DNA of 22,850 bases from Protostelium mycophagum (GCA_002081555.1 MZNV01002535.1:1-22850), one strand, 5' to 3'. Positions 9,146 to 20,115 are shown, numbered from the stretch's first letter. The notes: generated by a model not told the origin, from the letters alone. Numbers and translations: made by a program.

Positions 9146-12100
9146 ATGAGCGGAGCGGAAAGATGGGATAACATCCAAAGCGAGGTATGTCTTTGTGTAA
9201 TGAATTAGACGACAGGCACACCGACATATCTCACCCTTTAACAGAGGTTTCTAAATTGGATCAATCAACAATTGTCGAAAAGAAATCTCAGTATCGTGGA
9301 TCTCCAGACAGACCTTTGTGATGGGTTAATGATTATCCAATTATTAGAGGTAGTAACCGGACAAACTATCGTCCGCTACGCAAAGAATCCAAAATTTGTC
9401 AGCCAAAAGATCGACAACATTTCAATCGCTTTGAGCTTCATAGAACAGAGAATGGGTGTTAAGACAGCGAAATGGTCCCCAAATGGAATTGTAGCTGGGA
9501 ATTTAAGAGAGGTAAGCGATCGATGTCGTCCGAAACGACATTCTGATTCGTTATGTGATACCGTTTTATTGGCACTCAAAATGACAGATTCTGGGACTAG
9601 TCTTTCTGATCATACAGAAATGTAAGAGTGCCTACGGTATTGAATTCGACATGGAGGACTCTTCTGGACCAAAGATCTACACAGGTCAGCTGGAATCATG
9701 ATCATCTTCATCTTACACTCCCAAAGGAAGCAGCGATGAAGAAGATGACGAAACAGAAACCTCTCCAAAAATCCCAAAGAGCCCCAAAATAGAGGGGGAC
9801 GTTTCGATGCCTCGTGCCAGACCTCTATCACAATATTTCTCTGTCGTCAGCACCAAGTTAGAGAACAATGCATTTGTCAAAAATGACCCACAGGTGATTT
9901 CCAGCCTATTTTTAGCTCATGAACATAAATCATTTTTTGTTGTTTTTGGCACAGCGTAATATTATGGTTATAGACATACGATTTATAGAATTACACTTGA
10001 TGTCAATTTTTTGCAGGCAGCGAGGAGATCAACGATGATACCCAAGGAAGTCGCGGAACAATTCAAGAAAGACCAACTCAACATCTCAAAGAGGCCAGCC
10101 TCCCAGTTTGTGTCCAGAGCGGATGTTCTACAGGTACATCCTTCCACGAAGATCGTCTTAAAAGAATAGGTTAGACATGCACAGCAGATGAGTCAGCCGT
10201 CCTCACCAAAACATGAGAAGAAAATCCATGTGCCGGAAAAACTAACCTCTACAACACCTGAAGAAGCCAACCCTGATGAAGAGCAGTTTCAAACATTTGT
10301 ACAAAACTTTGGCCAAGACACATCCAAAGATAAGCCAGTTATTCCGCCGATTCAGATATCGCCCCAAATGTCACAGACGACAGAAGAGGTTTGTACAAAC
10401 ACTGAGTTTAAGGTTTAGCGACTGATGTGCGTAGGAGATGAAGAAAAGCCCTTTGACTTCGCATAAAGAAAAATCTTTGAAAACTCCCAGAGATAAGACA
10501 TCTCGAGAAAATTCGCCGAAGACTCCACGTCTCTCACCAAAAATCCCACGCGAAAATTCCGGGAGAACTCCCAGAGAAATGTCAAAAACTCCTCGTGAAA
10601 GTTCACAGAAGACTCCTCGAGAAAGTTCACAGAAGACTCCTCGAGAAAATTCACAGAAAACTCCTCGTGAAAGTTCACAGAAAACTCCTCGAGAGAATGC
10701 AAAAGGTCACGAAGGATCTCAGAAAAGGACACCAGGTAGTGCCAGATCTTCACCACGAGAAAATCCACCGACAACACCGACCGAAATCCCGCCGAAATCT
10801 CCTCGCGCAGGTATCCCCCTCCCGACCCCTCCCAAAGCTCCAAGACGTTCGACCAGCTTCTCCGAAGAAGACATGTCAAGTAAAGCCCCCCGAAGGTCAC
10901 AGCAGCAAGGTCCCCGCATTTTATCGAGAGCAGCCAGCATGAGCAACCTCACGCCGTCTCCACGGGCTGGAGTCCCACTTCCCATCCCACCCAGACGAAG
11001 AGAGCCTTTGAAGGAGAGTCAACATAAGGCCGACAAGATCCAGAGGAAACCCTCCGGAGATTCACTGATGAGACGGACCTCAGCTCGATCGTTAAAAAAG
11101 ACTGCCTCTATGGAGAATTCGCAGAGAAGTCAGAGTAAGACAGTTGTAGAGGGGCAAAAAGCTGCCGAATCTCCAAGTTCTGTTGTAGATGAGACTTCAA
11201 ATAAACCCAAGGCGGAATCAGATACACCTCCCCAGTCAGAGGAAAATTCCCAGAAAACTCTGGAAGCTCCACCAGTGAAGATGCCGGAAGAACAACCACA
11301 ACTATCACATTCAGAAACCGTTGTAGAACAACCTGTACAACCACCAAATCATACAGAGACGCATTTTCCATCAGAAACAATCACAGAAGAACCAACAAAT
11401 CTGGGTGAACACGGTGACAATATAGAGGAGACACCCACCGTGGTCGAATCCTCCCAAGACACAAAGCTGGAGATCAATCCTGAAAACAACCTACTTGTCT
11501 ACGAAAAACCACAACAAGCAGGTATAGAGGAGAATACTCAAGAGGATGTCGACAAAGTCGAGACTGCTTCAGAATCAGGGTCACGAACTGTCGACGACGA
11601 AAATTCCCACAATCAAACCGCGGAGTTCACGGAGGATCCGTCAGATGTACAGAATGTCGACGAGTGCACCGACCAAGCAGAAGATAATCTCAGCCACGAA
11701 GATCTGTCGGAAAATGTCGACATGCAGGAATCCGACGGCAACACCAGCGAAGGAGAGGTGCGATCAGAGGATGATGACGTCATCCTCTCCCCCCCTACCT
11801 CCCCTCGCCTCCCCCTTTCGTCATTCTTATCTCAGAATGACGTCATACAAGAGTGCAAGAGAGAACACGATTTCCCGCCAAATTCAGCAAACGAAAAAGA
11901 TGAATTCGAGACACCCATCAATGGCGGCAAAGAAGACACCAACAACGGCGAGTATGTCGACGAAGATGAGAGTGTCGACAAAGGGGATGACCCACCATTC
12001 AAAAGATCGGTGAGCCGATTTCTTCACGTTTAATCGTGTGTTCTGTGCATAAGATTTCATCCAACTAAAACACAGCAGGCAAAGAGTAGAAACCGTACCA

Positions 12101-14799
12101 ATTTGGTCGACCAAGTTGCCAAGGTAATCAAATTACAAGCTGTTGCGAGGGGCTTCCTCGTGCGGACGAGGCAGCGGATTGCAGGTGAGGTACACCAAGC
12201 GTTCACCGAGCTAAACTTCACAGTGAGAGACAGAAGGAGATCTGAGACTGCACGCGAGATCAGAGATACTGAAATGGCCTATGTGCATCATCTGAACGTC
12301 ACAGTCAAGGTGAATACATCTCTAACCTTCCATTTTGACTGCTTCAGCATTGGTTGGAACCGCTGCGAAAAGCTCCGGACATGATCAAGCCCAATGATGT
12401 AAAGACGATCTTCTCGCAGATCGAGGTCATCAAGGGTTATAACGGCATCATGTCTCAAAAACTGAAAGAAAGGCTGGACCGCTGGGACAATGAGACCACC
12501 AAGCTTGGTGATATTTTCCTGGGAATGGTTGAATTCTTAAAGGTGAGTTGTAGTTTCCGGATTCTCGGCTTGTAAACAGGATGACGTCATCAGGTGTACA
12601 CAGTGTACGTCAATAATTACACCAAAGCGCATGAGACGATGAGAGAGTGCGCAAAGAACCAAAAATTCGCCCAGTTTTTGGAGCGAGTCAAATTCCACGA
12701 GCCAGAGTGTGAATTATTAGACCTCTCTTCTTTTCTAATCAAGCCAATCCAGCGCATCCCGAGGTGAATTTACAACGTTGTAGATCCTGGTGAAGATGGA
12801 TTCTCACTGAGATTTCAGATACGTATTGTTGCTTCAAGAACTTCTGAGCAACACGGGGAAACGACATTCGGATTATGCAGACATCGCGAAAGCGTTAGAG
12901 AAAATGAAGCAAGTCGCAGGATATGTCAATGACCGAAAAAAAGAGGCCGAAAACCTGAATCAAGTGAGTGGTTACAGGAATCTATTCAAATGTACGAAAG
13001 AAACACCTCACTACGCATCAATCGTTTGATGTGTGAGTGTTTTAGTCAAATCTCTGACTTGGTAGGTGTTTCACATCGCTTCTAATTTGACTGGGAAATT
13101 CGAAAACATTTGCGCACCGCATAGAAGATATATACGAAGGGGATATCTCACCCAGATTGTCGACAAGGTGACGTCACGCTTTGATATGCAGAGACTGACA
13201 AGTTTAGAGTCCAAAACTCCGGTTTTTCTTCTTATTCAACGATATCATGGTCTGTACAAAGGTGACGTCATCCCTTTCTACAACGTCGTAATCAATTGAG
13301 CCCGCTGATGAAGAGTAGGCCAAACCGAAAACAGCAAGATGGAAGAGACAATCATTAACAAATATATTGTCACCACCTTCATCAAAGCATCTATCCATAT
13401 CAGAACGGCAGAATGTAGAGGACGGGGACCTTGCTTCTCTCGGGCTAATCTTCAAATATATGTACACATTGCCTCTACACATGTGTAGATTGACAGATGA
13501 ATCCGAGACGCAACAGGGAGAGGGTACGATTCATGCACTCTCTGTGTCTGTTAATGTGGAGTTTAGGGTACACTTTTGAATTAGATTCGCCACAAAAGAA
13601 ATTCAACTTCATGGTACATTCTATAGAAGAGGTGAGAGATGATGACGTCACTCGTACTGACATCTCAGCTTCATTCTTGGATGGACCTGATAGACGACGC
13701 GATATCTCAACTATTCGAGCAGACTATATCACGTCAGCAAGGTGACATCATAACTTTGAAAATGTTCTGAAATCCCTAGCCGATGAGAGAAGATCCATGG
13801 ATTTCACACCAGAACAGACGCCAAATCTGCAGAGGCCCATTTGGAGTGGTGAACTATATCTACGAGGAAAACAGTGGAAAAGGCAATACTTCGTCCTCAA
13901 AGGACAGGCTCTGTACATGTGCAGGTGAATCTTGTGACGTGGCATGACGTAATGACACGATTAGCTCGGCTGACGCGGCATCGCGAAATGAAGTGAAGAA
14001 GATGATACCCATCACAGCATATTGTCAAGCCAAATTGTGCAATTTAGACAGAGACTTCTGCTTTCAGCTGGTCACTCCTGACAGCATCTATTTATTCTCG
14101 ACCTCAACGCATCCCCTGCTATTCCAATGGGTCAATGCCATCCGGAAGGTCCTCCATCATTCTGTCATGGAAGACTGACATGTGTCAGGTCGTCATGGAG
14201 CAAGTCACCCCCGTGATGTCAAGATCTCCATCTTTCAGCGCATCAAGGACTTCTTCGATATCTTCGACGTCGTCCTTCAGCTCAACAAACTCAGACGAGA
14301 CGATTCAGGTTTATTTTCCATTGAATGAAAAGTAGTTTATATTACCAGGAAACACTCGATTCTTTAAGAGACAATACTTCTAATGGAAAATGTGCCGATT
14401 GTGACACGCGAGACCCAACTTGGGTTAATATCACAGCTGGTGTCCTCATTTGTACAGAATGTTCAGGAATACACCGACGAATCAGCAAGATGAAGGTCTG
14501 CACCGCATCTTTACAGTAGACATCTGATTCATACAAGGTGAAGTCAATGCAGTTTGGAACATGGGAGGCGTCTCTCCTGCAAATCATCAAGACGATAGAC
14601 AATAAGAAGGCCAACGAGAACTTGGAATCTAAAATGCCAGAGAACCTGAAAAAACCTACAGAGAAAGATCCACAGTGAGTCATGTCGACGCAAAAATGTG
14701 ATGGCGTTGACACGAATTAGCGCCGTAAAGAACGCGTGGATCATGGAGAAATACAATAATCCCAGGAAGAATTCGGTCTTAAAGTCTACAGGTGTCTGA
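9146..14799 (+). CDS. CH-IQ-RhoGEF-PH-PH-ArfGAP multidomain protein, 22 exons
   Basis: Exons 9146-9184, 9245-9511, 9588-9684, 9727-9893, 10017-10133, 10170-10388, 10435-12009, 12076-12309, 12348-12542, 12594-12763, 12819-12963, 13066-13167, 13208-13261, 13319-13523, 13567-13631, 13669-13741, 13780-13924, 13965-14148, 14189-14308, 14349-14495, 14538-14674 and 14721-14799 total 4536 nt (about 1511 aa). A calponin-homology domain (residues ~5-120; LQTDLCDGLMIIQLLEV) should bind actin. A disordered S/P/E-rich part with KTPRE repeats (~353-392) follows, then an IQ motif near 845 (LQAVARGFLVR). The Dbl-homology domain (~885-1085) has the canonical FLIKPIQRIPRYVLLLQELL. PH domains lie at ~1100-1245 and ~1260-1352. 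An ArfGAP zinc finger follows (~1392-1490; C-x2-C-x16-C-x2-C). It probably activates a Rac/Rho GTPase while inactivating an Arf GTPase at actin-rich membranes. Dictyostelium has Rac GEFs of comparable layout, from memory. The acceptor 12075 could be 12078. Confidence 0.9.
10585..10704 (+). repeat. In-frame 24-nt minisatellite (5 units) encoding KTPRExxQ-type repeats
   Basis: Five near-identical 24-nt units start at 10585, 10609, 10633, 10657 and 10681 and encode repeats of K-T-P-R-E-S/N-S-Q. Degenerate units (KTPRLSPKIPRE, RTPREMS) precede them. Each unit presents a T-P site next to basic residues, a likely substrate for proline-directed kinases. Length may vary between strains because the units are nearly identical. 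Confidence 0.9.
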
Positions 14800-14919
14800 A
14801 TGGATCGGGAAGTTTAGTGTTGTATAAATGACGAATTTGTAAATATTTATTAAGTTTCTTTGTGTGCAATAGATTTTTGCGGAAAAGTTCAGCACTGGTC
14901 TACAACTCTGTAGATCCAT

Positions 14920-17900
14920 TTATAAAATATCTGGATCTGGGAGAACGATCTGGTGGAATTCCGGAGATCTGCTTCCTCCAGGTCCCCAAAGTCCGGTGAA
15001 ATTTCCCCAACTCTTCTGTCGGAGAATCTCCATGTGGTGTCCGATTTCCCAACGGCACCCATCTGACGTCTCATCCATCAAATGCCAAACTCCTAAAAAC
15101 TGTCAACCCAAAATTAGAAAATGACATAAAGTGTCAAAATGACATAAAGTGTCAAAACACAATGATTCTTCCGATGATAAATTAAAATTTGCCTTGTCTT
15201 TCACAGTTGGGGTAGAAGGAATGTGTGTTCTTCGCACAATAAATTATGGGTCTTCCGTCCTCCATTGTTCTGTACCCTTTCGTCTGCCCTTCAACTACCT
15301 GAAATTGTCAGTCTTTTTCCAAAAAGATTCTTGGAAATTTCTGGGAAATGCTAGCGTGCGTCTACCAGAAATTTCCGAGAATTCTCGGAAGAATTTTCGA
15401 AGGAATGAGGATCAAGTCTTCATCTACAACGAACCTGTTCGAAGTAATTGGTGAAGGGGTATGAGGCTTGTTCTGCTGTTGGGGGAGGTGTTGTGAGACT
15501 GCTCAAACTGCTGAGACTCAACCTCTTTAGATTCAACTTATCCGTGTCGATATTCTTAGCCTCTGCCATCACCTTGAGATTTCAATGAAATTCCGCTGAA
15601 AAAGTTGTGGATGTCTTTGGTTGGTTGTAGAATGTCGAATTACCTTGAGGATCTGACCGTATTTTGAGGCCCTGAGAATGATGGTCTTCCATACTCCTTT
15701 TCTTATTCCCAAATACGGTTTTATCCACTCTGGTTCCGGATTTAGCGGGCAGTAGTAATCCCTGAAATTTCATGTGAATTTCTTTGATCTACAATGACAT
15801 CTACAACTGACCTGTGCTGAGGGAAAAAGAGCCAGTATTGCACATCGAAGAATTCTTCTTGTGTGTCGACGCGGACATACACCTTTGCGGTCTCAAGGTC
15901 TCCGGGGACATCTGTGGTGGGGGTGATGGTGTACTTCGACCTTTGGAAAGGAGTTGACTCGTCTACAACGGTGTATGGGTCCAATGCTGAGGGGGTCCCT
16001 AGTGGGTTGGGACCCACCTGTCAAAATGTCAGATGACAGGTCTCATTCAAATGAAACTTACGGGGGTATTTTCGTGCATTAATCTTGTTCTTTCCATGTA
16101 CCATTCCACTGAGCAGGGGCTGAAAAACTCTCAATTTTCCAGAAAATTCAATGAAATTTCTCAGAATTTTCGGTACTCACAAGTCTTTTTCTTCTCTGTG
16201 GAAAACGATCACCGGTGCGATTTTTTTGACGAGTTGTAGAGGGGCTAATTCGTTGTGATCTACAATGGGCCGGGGTATCTCCTCCACTACGGGTTGTACA
16301 AAAACAGGTGGGGGGTGATACGCCTCTATTTTTGGCGGGAAAATAATCGATGAGGACGAAGTCGGTAAGTTGAACCCCGCACCTGATGGAGTCAAATTTC
16401 TCAACGATGGAGAAGAATCTCCATTTAAATTTTATTTGTGGCGCGAAGCGCCTTACCGACTTTGTACATCCACTACAACTCGCCAAAAGATCTAAAAATA
16501 GAATATACTCACTGTATAGATCTCTCTGCCTCGGTAATACCACAGTGGAATGTCGCCTCTTTATGATATTATCTGCCCCCGTGTTATTTGATAGCGATAG
16601 CCTATTCACTCCAGGATTTTGGAATTGTTCCAAGTCATCCAGGGATTCTACCGAGCTCGTTCTGCTGAGATGTCGGTGTACCAGCTCTTCTACAACGAGT
16701 CAGAATGGATTTGAATGAGATTTCCGTGAAATTTCGGGTCTGAAGGAGGTGAAAAACAAAATGATTTTCTTTTTTCAAATTTTTAAAATTCTGATAATAT
16801 TATGATGACGTAATGATGACGTCATACCAGCATCGGCATCCTCATTTAGGCTTCTGGAGCTGCTGTTATTGCTGTGGTTACTCATAGAAGCCGCCCTCTT
16901 CCTTGCCACTGATGCGGGCATCACGATGGCCCTCTCGCACCATACCTATGTCATATTGTCAATACAACGAAAGATAAGTCGATCTACACCGATATATTTG
17001 GTCACGTGATCTTCTCAATTTTCTTTGTGAAGATTTACAATTCCACCAAATTCCGTCCATTTTTTGTGCAATATGTCACTTTTTTATTTATATTCATTGA
17101 TGCAGCCAAGTTGCATCTCATGTCAATACTACAACTATTGTACAAATGATTCATCGACCTACTTGCTTGGTGTCACCCACTATCTTTAGAGTCAGAGCCA
17201 TGCCCGCAGGCGCTGCCAAAATGGCAGATTTTTTGATTCTCCATTTGGTGGCGAGTTCGATGGTGTCCTCTTTACTTTTGGAGGCCAAGTGCATGTGCAA
17301 GTTGATGTCTAAATTATGATGTCTTAAGCTTCCTTGGAGATGGTCGTGGAGTAACGAACATCCCACCTGGGAAATTTGAGTGAAAATTCGAAGAAATTTG
17401 ACGAAAAACTGACTTGGGCTAGCGTTGTGGCTCCACGGTTAAAACCGACAGTTAATTCTTCGGATCCTTGACCTATTTCCATGGTGAGTTTTCTAAAAAT
17501 AGAACATAGCATCTACAACTCACTTCCGAACTTAAGCTTGGAGACGATCTTCCCGCTGTCAAAATGCCACTGTTGTTCGTATAATTTGGAGGGTGCGATG
17601 ACCACCTCCATCACCTTTGTCTTTCAGCGAATCTTACCAGATTCTGAAATGTCATGGAAATCTCACCTGTCTGGTTTCGTTGTAGATGGGGGTGAGCACC
17701 ATCTGGGTGGCGGTGTGTACAATCATATCGTCTCGTAGCTGCCATTGCTGGCCTCTAGTGGCTTTCCTCGTTGATGACGTGGATACCGGGAAAGGCACGC
17801 TCATCTTGAGACTTCCACCGTTACTCGCATCAAGTGAAAATCCAGAAGCCTATGAAATTTCGGCGAAAATACGAAAAGGGAAAATAGATCATAATATGAA

Positions 17901-18917
17901 ATTTTTGGATTTACAAATATCTATTTCTGTGGACAAAATATTTAGAACAGAAAGTGGTATAAATTCACCTCGTTTCTAATCAAGCCGTGACTGGTGAGTG
18001 ACCATTCTTGCAGAGCTCTGGCCTCTGTCTTTGCTTCTTTAGGTCTCAAAAGAATGCGCTCTCTCGAAGTCGAGTCAAGTGTCAAGACCATGTCATTGGA
18101 CATGTTCACGATCAACCCTTTGTCATAGATCCATCTGTGAGACGTCATGACATGACGTCATTTCATGCCCAAGACAAAAGTACATCTACAACGACAGAAA
18201 TTCCAAAAAAAAGTGGGAGAAAATTTCAGGAAGATCACCTCTGGTCTTTTCCGTCAGCTCTGGGCCTCACTTCTAAAGGAAAAAAATCTCGAGGGAGCGA
18301 TGACGAAGGTCTGTTGCATATCCTGGAGAAAAGCGGCTGGGAGTCAAACGTTAAGACCTCACCAGTCGGTCTGTGCATGATGTAATTGTGTTGATAGACC
18401 CACTGCTGTGCCGGGTCTAAATTCCAGGCTTTGCCGTTGACGCTGACGTCATGTACAATGTTCTCAGGATCAGAAGGATGATTGTCTATGTGGTTGGGGT
18501 CGTCTTCGCTGCAGGAACTGTAGACAGAATCGTCATCGTCAATCAGTGTGCCATCTGATTTTTTCTTTTTTCGGCTGAGGGCTCTTCATCGATTAGTGTC
18601 TAAAATGACATGACAGTGTTGGTGTTTTTACCTTCCTACTGTGGCCTTTATTCCTTTCTTATCTTTTTCATGTGGTACTGTTTTGATCACTGTGGGATTG
18701 GGATTATTGGGATGGATCACCTCCACTCCTCTATGAGTGAGGACAGTATCCTCCTCCTGTGATGATCACGAACTGAATAACGGGACATGATCGACATAAT
18801 CTCATCTAATAGAACAAAACAAAATTGACAACTCACGACTGCGGCAATCTCCTCCTTTGATGGATCCGGCTCTCTAGAGAAAGAAGACCTCAATCCTTTG
18901 AAGAACTTCATCGCCAT
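14920..18917 (-). CDS. QxW lectin-like repeats fused to a Vps62-family domain, 18 exons
   Basis: Minus-strand exons: 18837-18917, 18632-18756, 18363-18574, 18239-18272, 17969-18134, 17667-17849, 17524-17614, 17414-17472, 17163-17366, 16828-16945, 16513-16689, 16181-16418, 16062-16119, 15812-16017, 15644-15761, 15435-15572, 15205-15298 and about 14920-15099, giving roughly 826 aa. Residues ~105-320 hold five QxW-type repeats (AQQWVYQHNYI, DQRWIYDKGLI, LQEWSLTSHGLI, GQQWQLRDDMI, EQQWHFDSGKI), as in beta-trefoil carbohydrate-binding modules. A low-complexity linker follows. From ~545 it matches Vps62/DUF946: APVIVFHREEKDFPCSVEWY, VYVRV, DVQYWLFFPQ, GVWKTIILRASKYGQIL, THSFYP. The family is linked in yeast to vacuolar sorting. 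The last junction (15204/15100) is off by one base relative to the clear C-terminal frame ending WGNFTGLWGPGGSRSPEF. No signal peptide is visible. Small exon 18239-18272 is the least certain. Confidence 0.7.
15121..15156. repeat. Perfect 2 x 18-bp tandem repeat in the last intron of the Vps62-like gene
   Basis: ATGACATAAAGTGTCAAA occurs twice head to tail at 15121-15138 and 15139-15156, with no mismatch. It sits in the 105-nt intron (15100-15204) whose splice junction does not close in frame by one base, so recent slippage has acted here. Confidence 0.9.
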
Positions 18918-19374
18918 GATGAAACGTCACTTCTCGTACTAGTGTTGCTCGTGGGTTCGTCTGAAGTGATGAAATGTGGCGATGGGAAGTGCGGAAAAAT
19001 GAAATCTCCCCAGGGTTTCTGTAACTTCTCGTTGTAGATGGTATTGTTTTCAGGACACTGTTTCATCCGAATACGACCCCCCGTGTTCCCTCCCTGGATG
19101 TGGTTGGAATGTACATTCCACCCCACGGTAAGAATCTTCCTCGAAAAAGCAAGCTGCATTCTGCAAGAGGCCAACAACTCAGTACAGCTCTGGCAGTGTT
19201 GTAAGAGGAGGGGCTTTAGAAGTAACTGAATGTGAGGAGCTGATGTTGATAATTGTATGTCTAAATTTATTATGTACATCGCCGTACGAATGACAGTGTT
19301 GTCGTGGAACCACCTGAAATCTGCCAACAACACCGAGCACGAAATCATCATCACAAATCGATCTCGAAAAAAAC
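18918..19374. other. Divergent intergenic region between Vps62-like and LEA-like genes
   Basis: This 457-bp stretch separates two divergent starts. It carries a GTTGTAGA word at 19031-19038. On the minus strand a frame is open across the whole stretch (19399-18908), and its part near 19155-18940 reads with plausible composition (GWNVHSNHIQGGNTGGRIR). It could be an upstream exon of the Vps62-like gene, but no phase-consistent splice to the ATG at 18917 was found. I see no RNA gene or TATA box. Confidence 0.35.
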
Positions 19375-19972
19375 ATGGACACCACACCAGCCGCAACAAC
19401 AGACACCGCCGAACAATTCACAGAGGGTGCTAAGAATTTTGCCAATGCAACTTCAGAAGTCGCCGTCAAAGCCAAGGATGCCGTAGTGGAAGGGGCTGGA
19501 ATCGTAGCCGATAACGCCATTATCGCCAAAGACTTCATCGCAGAGAAGGCTTCTGTCGCTGGAACTGTGATCGCTGAGAAGGTTAGATTGCATATGATAA
19601 ATACGCTCGTATTCATCAATTTCCCAGGCGGTCATCGCCAAAGACGTCATCGCCGAGAAGGCCTCTGTTGCCGGAACTGTGATCGCGGAGGGCGCTATCT
19701 CTGCCAAAAATGCAACTGTCGAAGGAGCGATCAAGGCAAAGGATGTCCTTGCAGAGAATGCAGTAAAAGCCAAGGATGTTACTGTTGAGGGAGGTGCCAA
19801 GGGATACGAGGCAACTAAAGAGGCTCTCACCACTGTTGGAACATTTGCTGCCAACACATTCGGCGTTTTGAAGAGAAGAGGGTCCTCCATGTTATTTGGA
19901 GAGCAACCAGAGACCGCAGAGATCACTCCCGCACCCGTCACACCCGCCACTCAGCCCACTACAGAGATATAA
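19375..19972 (+). CDS. LEA-like protein with 11-residue repeats, 2 exons
   Basis: Exons 19375-19581 and 19628-19972 encode about 183 residues. From residue ~35 to ~140 the protein is built of 11-residue units starting A-K-D/N (AKNATVEGAIK, AKDVLAENAVK, AKDVTVEGGAK), rich in A, K, E, V and lacking C and W. This is the amphipathic-helix pattern of group 3 late-embryogenesis-abundant proteins, which protect cells during desiccation in plants, animals and encysting protists. A 22-residue double unit (AKDFIAEKASVAGTVIAEK / AKDVIAEKASVAGTVIAEG) is duplicated, with the single 46-nt intron at the join. There is no signal peptide, so cytosolic location is inferred. The C-terminus is T/P-rich. AATAAA follows 6 nt after the stop. 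A role in stress or cyst formation is inference; a structural helical protein of another kind is possible. Confidence 0.65.
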
Positions 19973-20064
19973 ACACGAAATAAAGACGTAAAAAAGAGGT
20001 TGTTGCTGTTTGAATCGCGAAAAAAAACCCAAGTGTAAAATGTCGTATGAGATATCATGATTTT

Positions 20065-20085
20065 AACGGGAGAAGGCTTCCCGTT
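20065..20085. other. Hairpin with 7-bp perfect stem followed by T-rich tract
   Basis: AACGGGA (20065-20071) and TCCCGTT (20079-20085) pair around a 7-nt loop, followed by TCTTTTT. It looks like a bacterial intrinsic terminator but lies between two eukaryotic genes, about 93 bp after the LEA-like stop. It may act in 3'-end formation or be chance. Confidence 0.35.
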
Positions 20086-20115
20086 TCTTTTTGGAATCAA
20101 GCAGGTGAGCATCCT

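Noticed and set aside
10415-10900. Long minus-strand open frame with repeated VNF-EE pattern
   Set aside because: It is the antisense shadow of the KTPRE minisatellite and of the large coding exon on the plus strand.
16148-16250. Continuation of a minus frame past the exon of the Vps62-like gene
   Set aside because: The other frame (ending in EEIPRPIVDH, APVIVFHREEKD) aligns with the Vps62 start and joins in phase to the next exon.
19038-19229. Plus-strand open frame of 63 codons upstream of the LEA-like gene
   Set aside because: Cysteine- and tryptophan-rich, with no splice link to any neighbour and no family pattern.
19453-19950. Long minus-strand open frame rich in A, S, T and V
   Set aside because: Shadow of the LEA-like repeats; the plus strand has the coherent 11-mer pattern and a phase-consistent intron.
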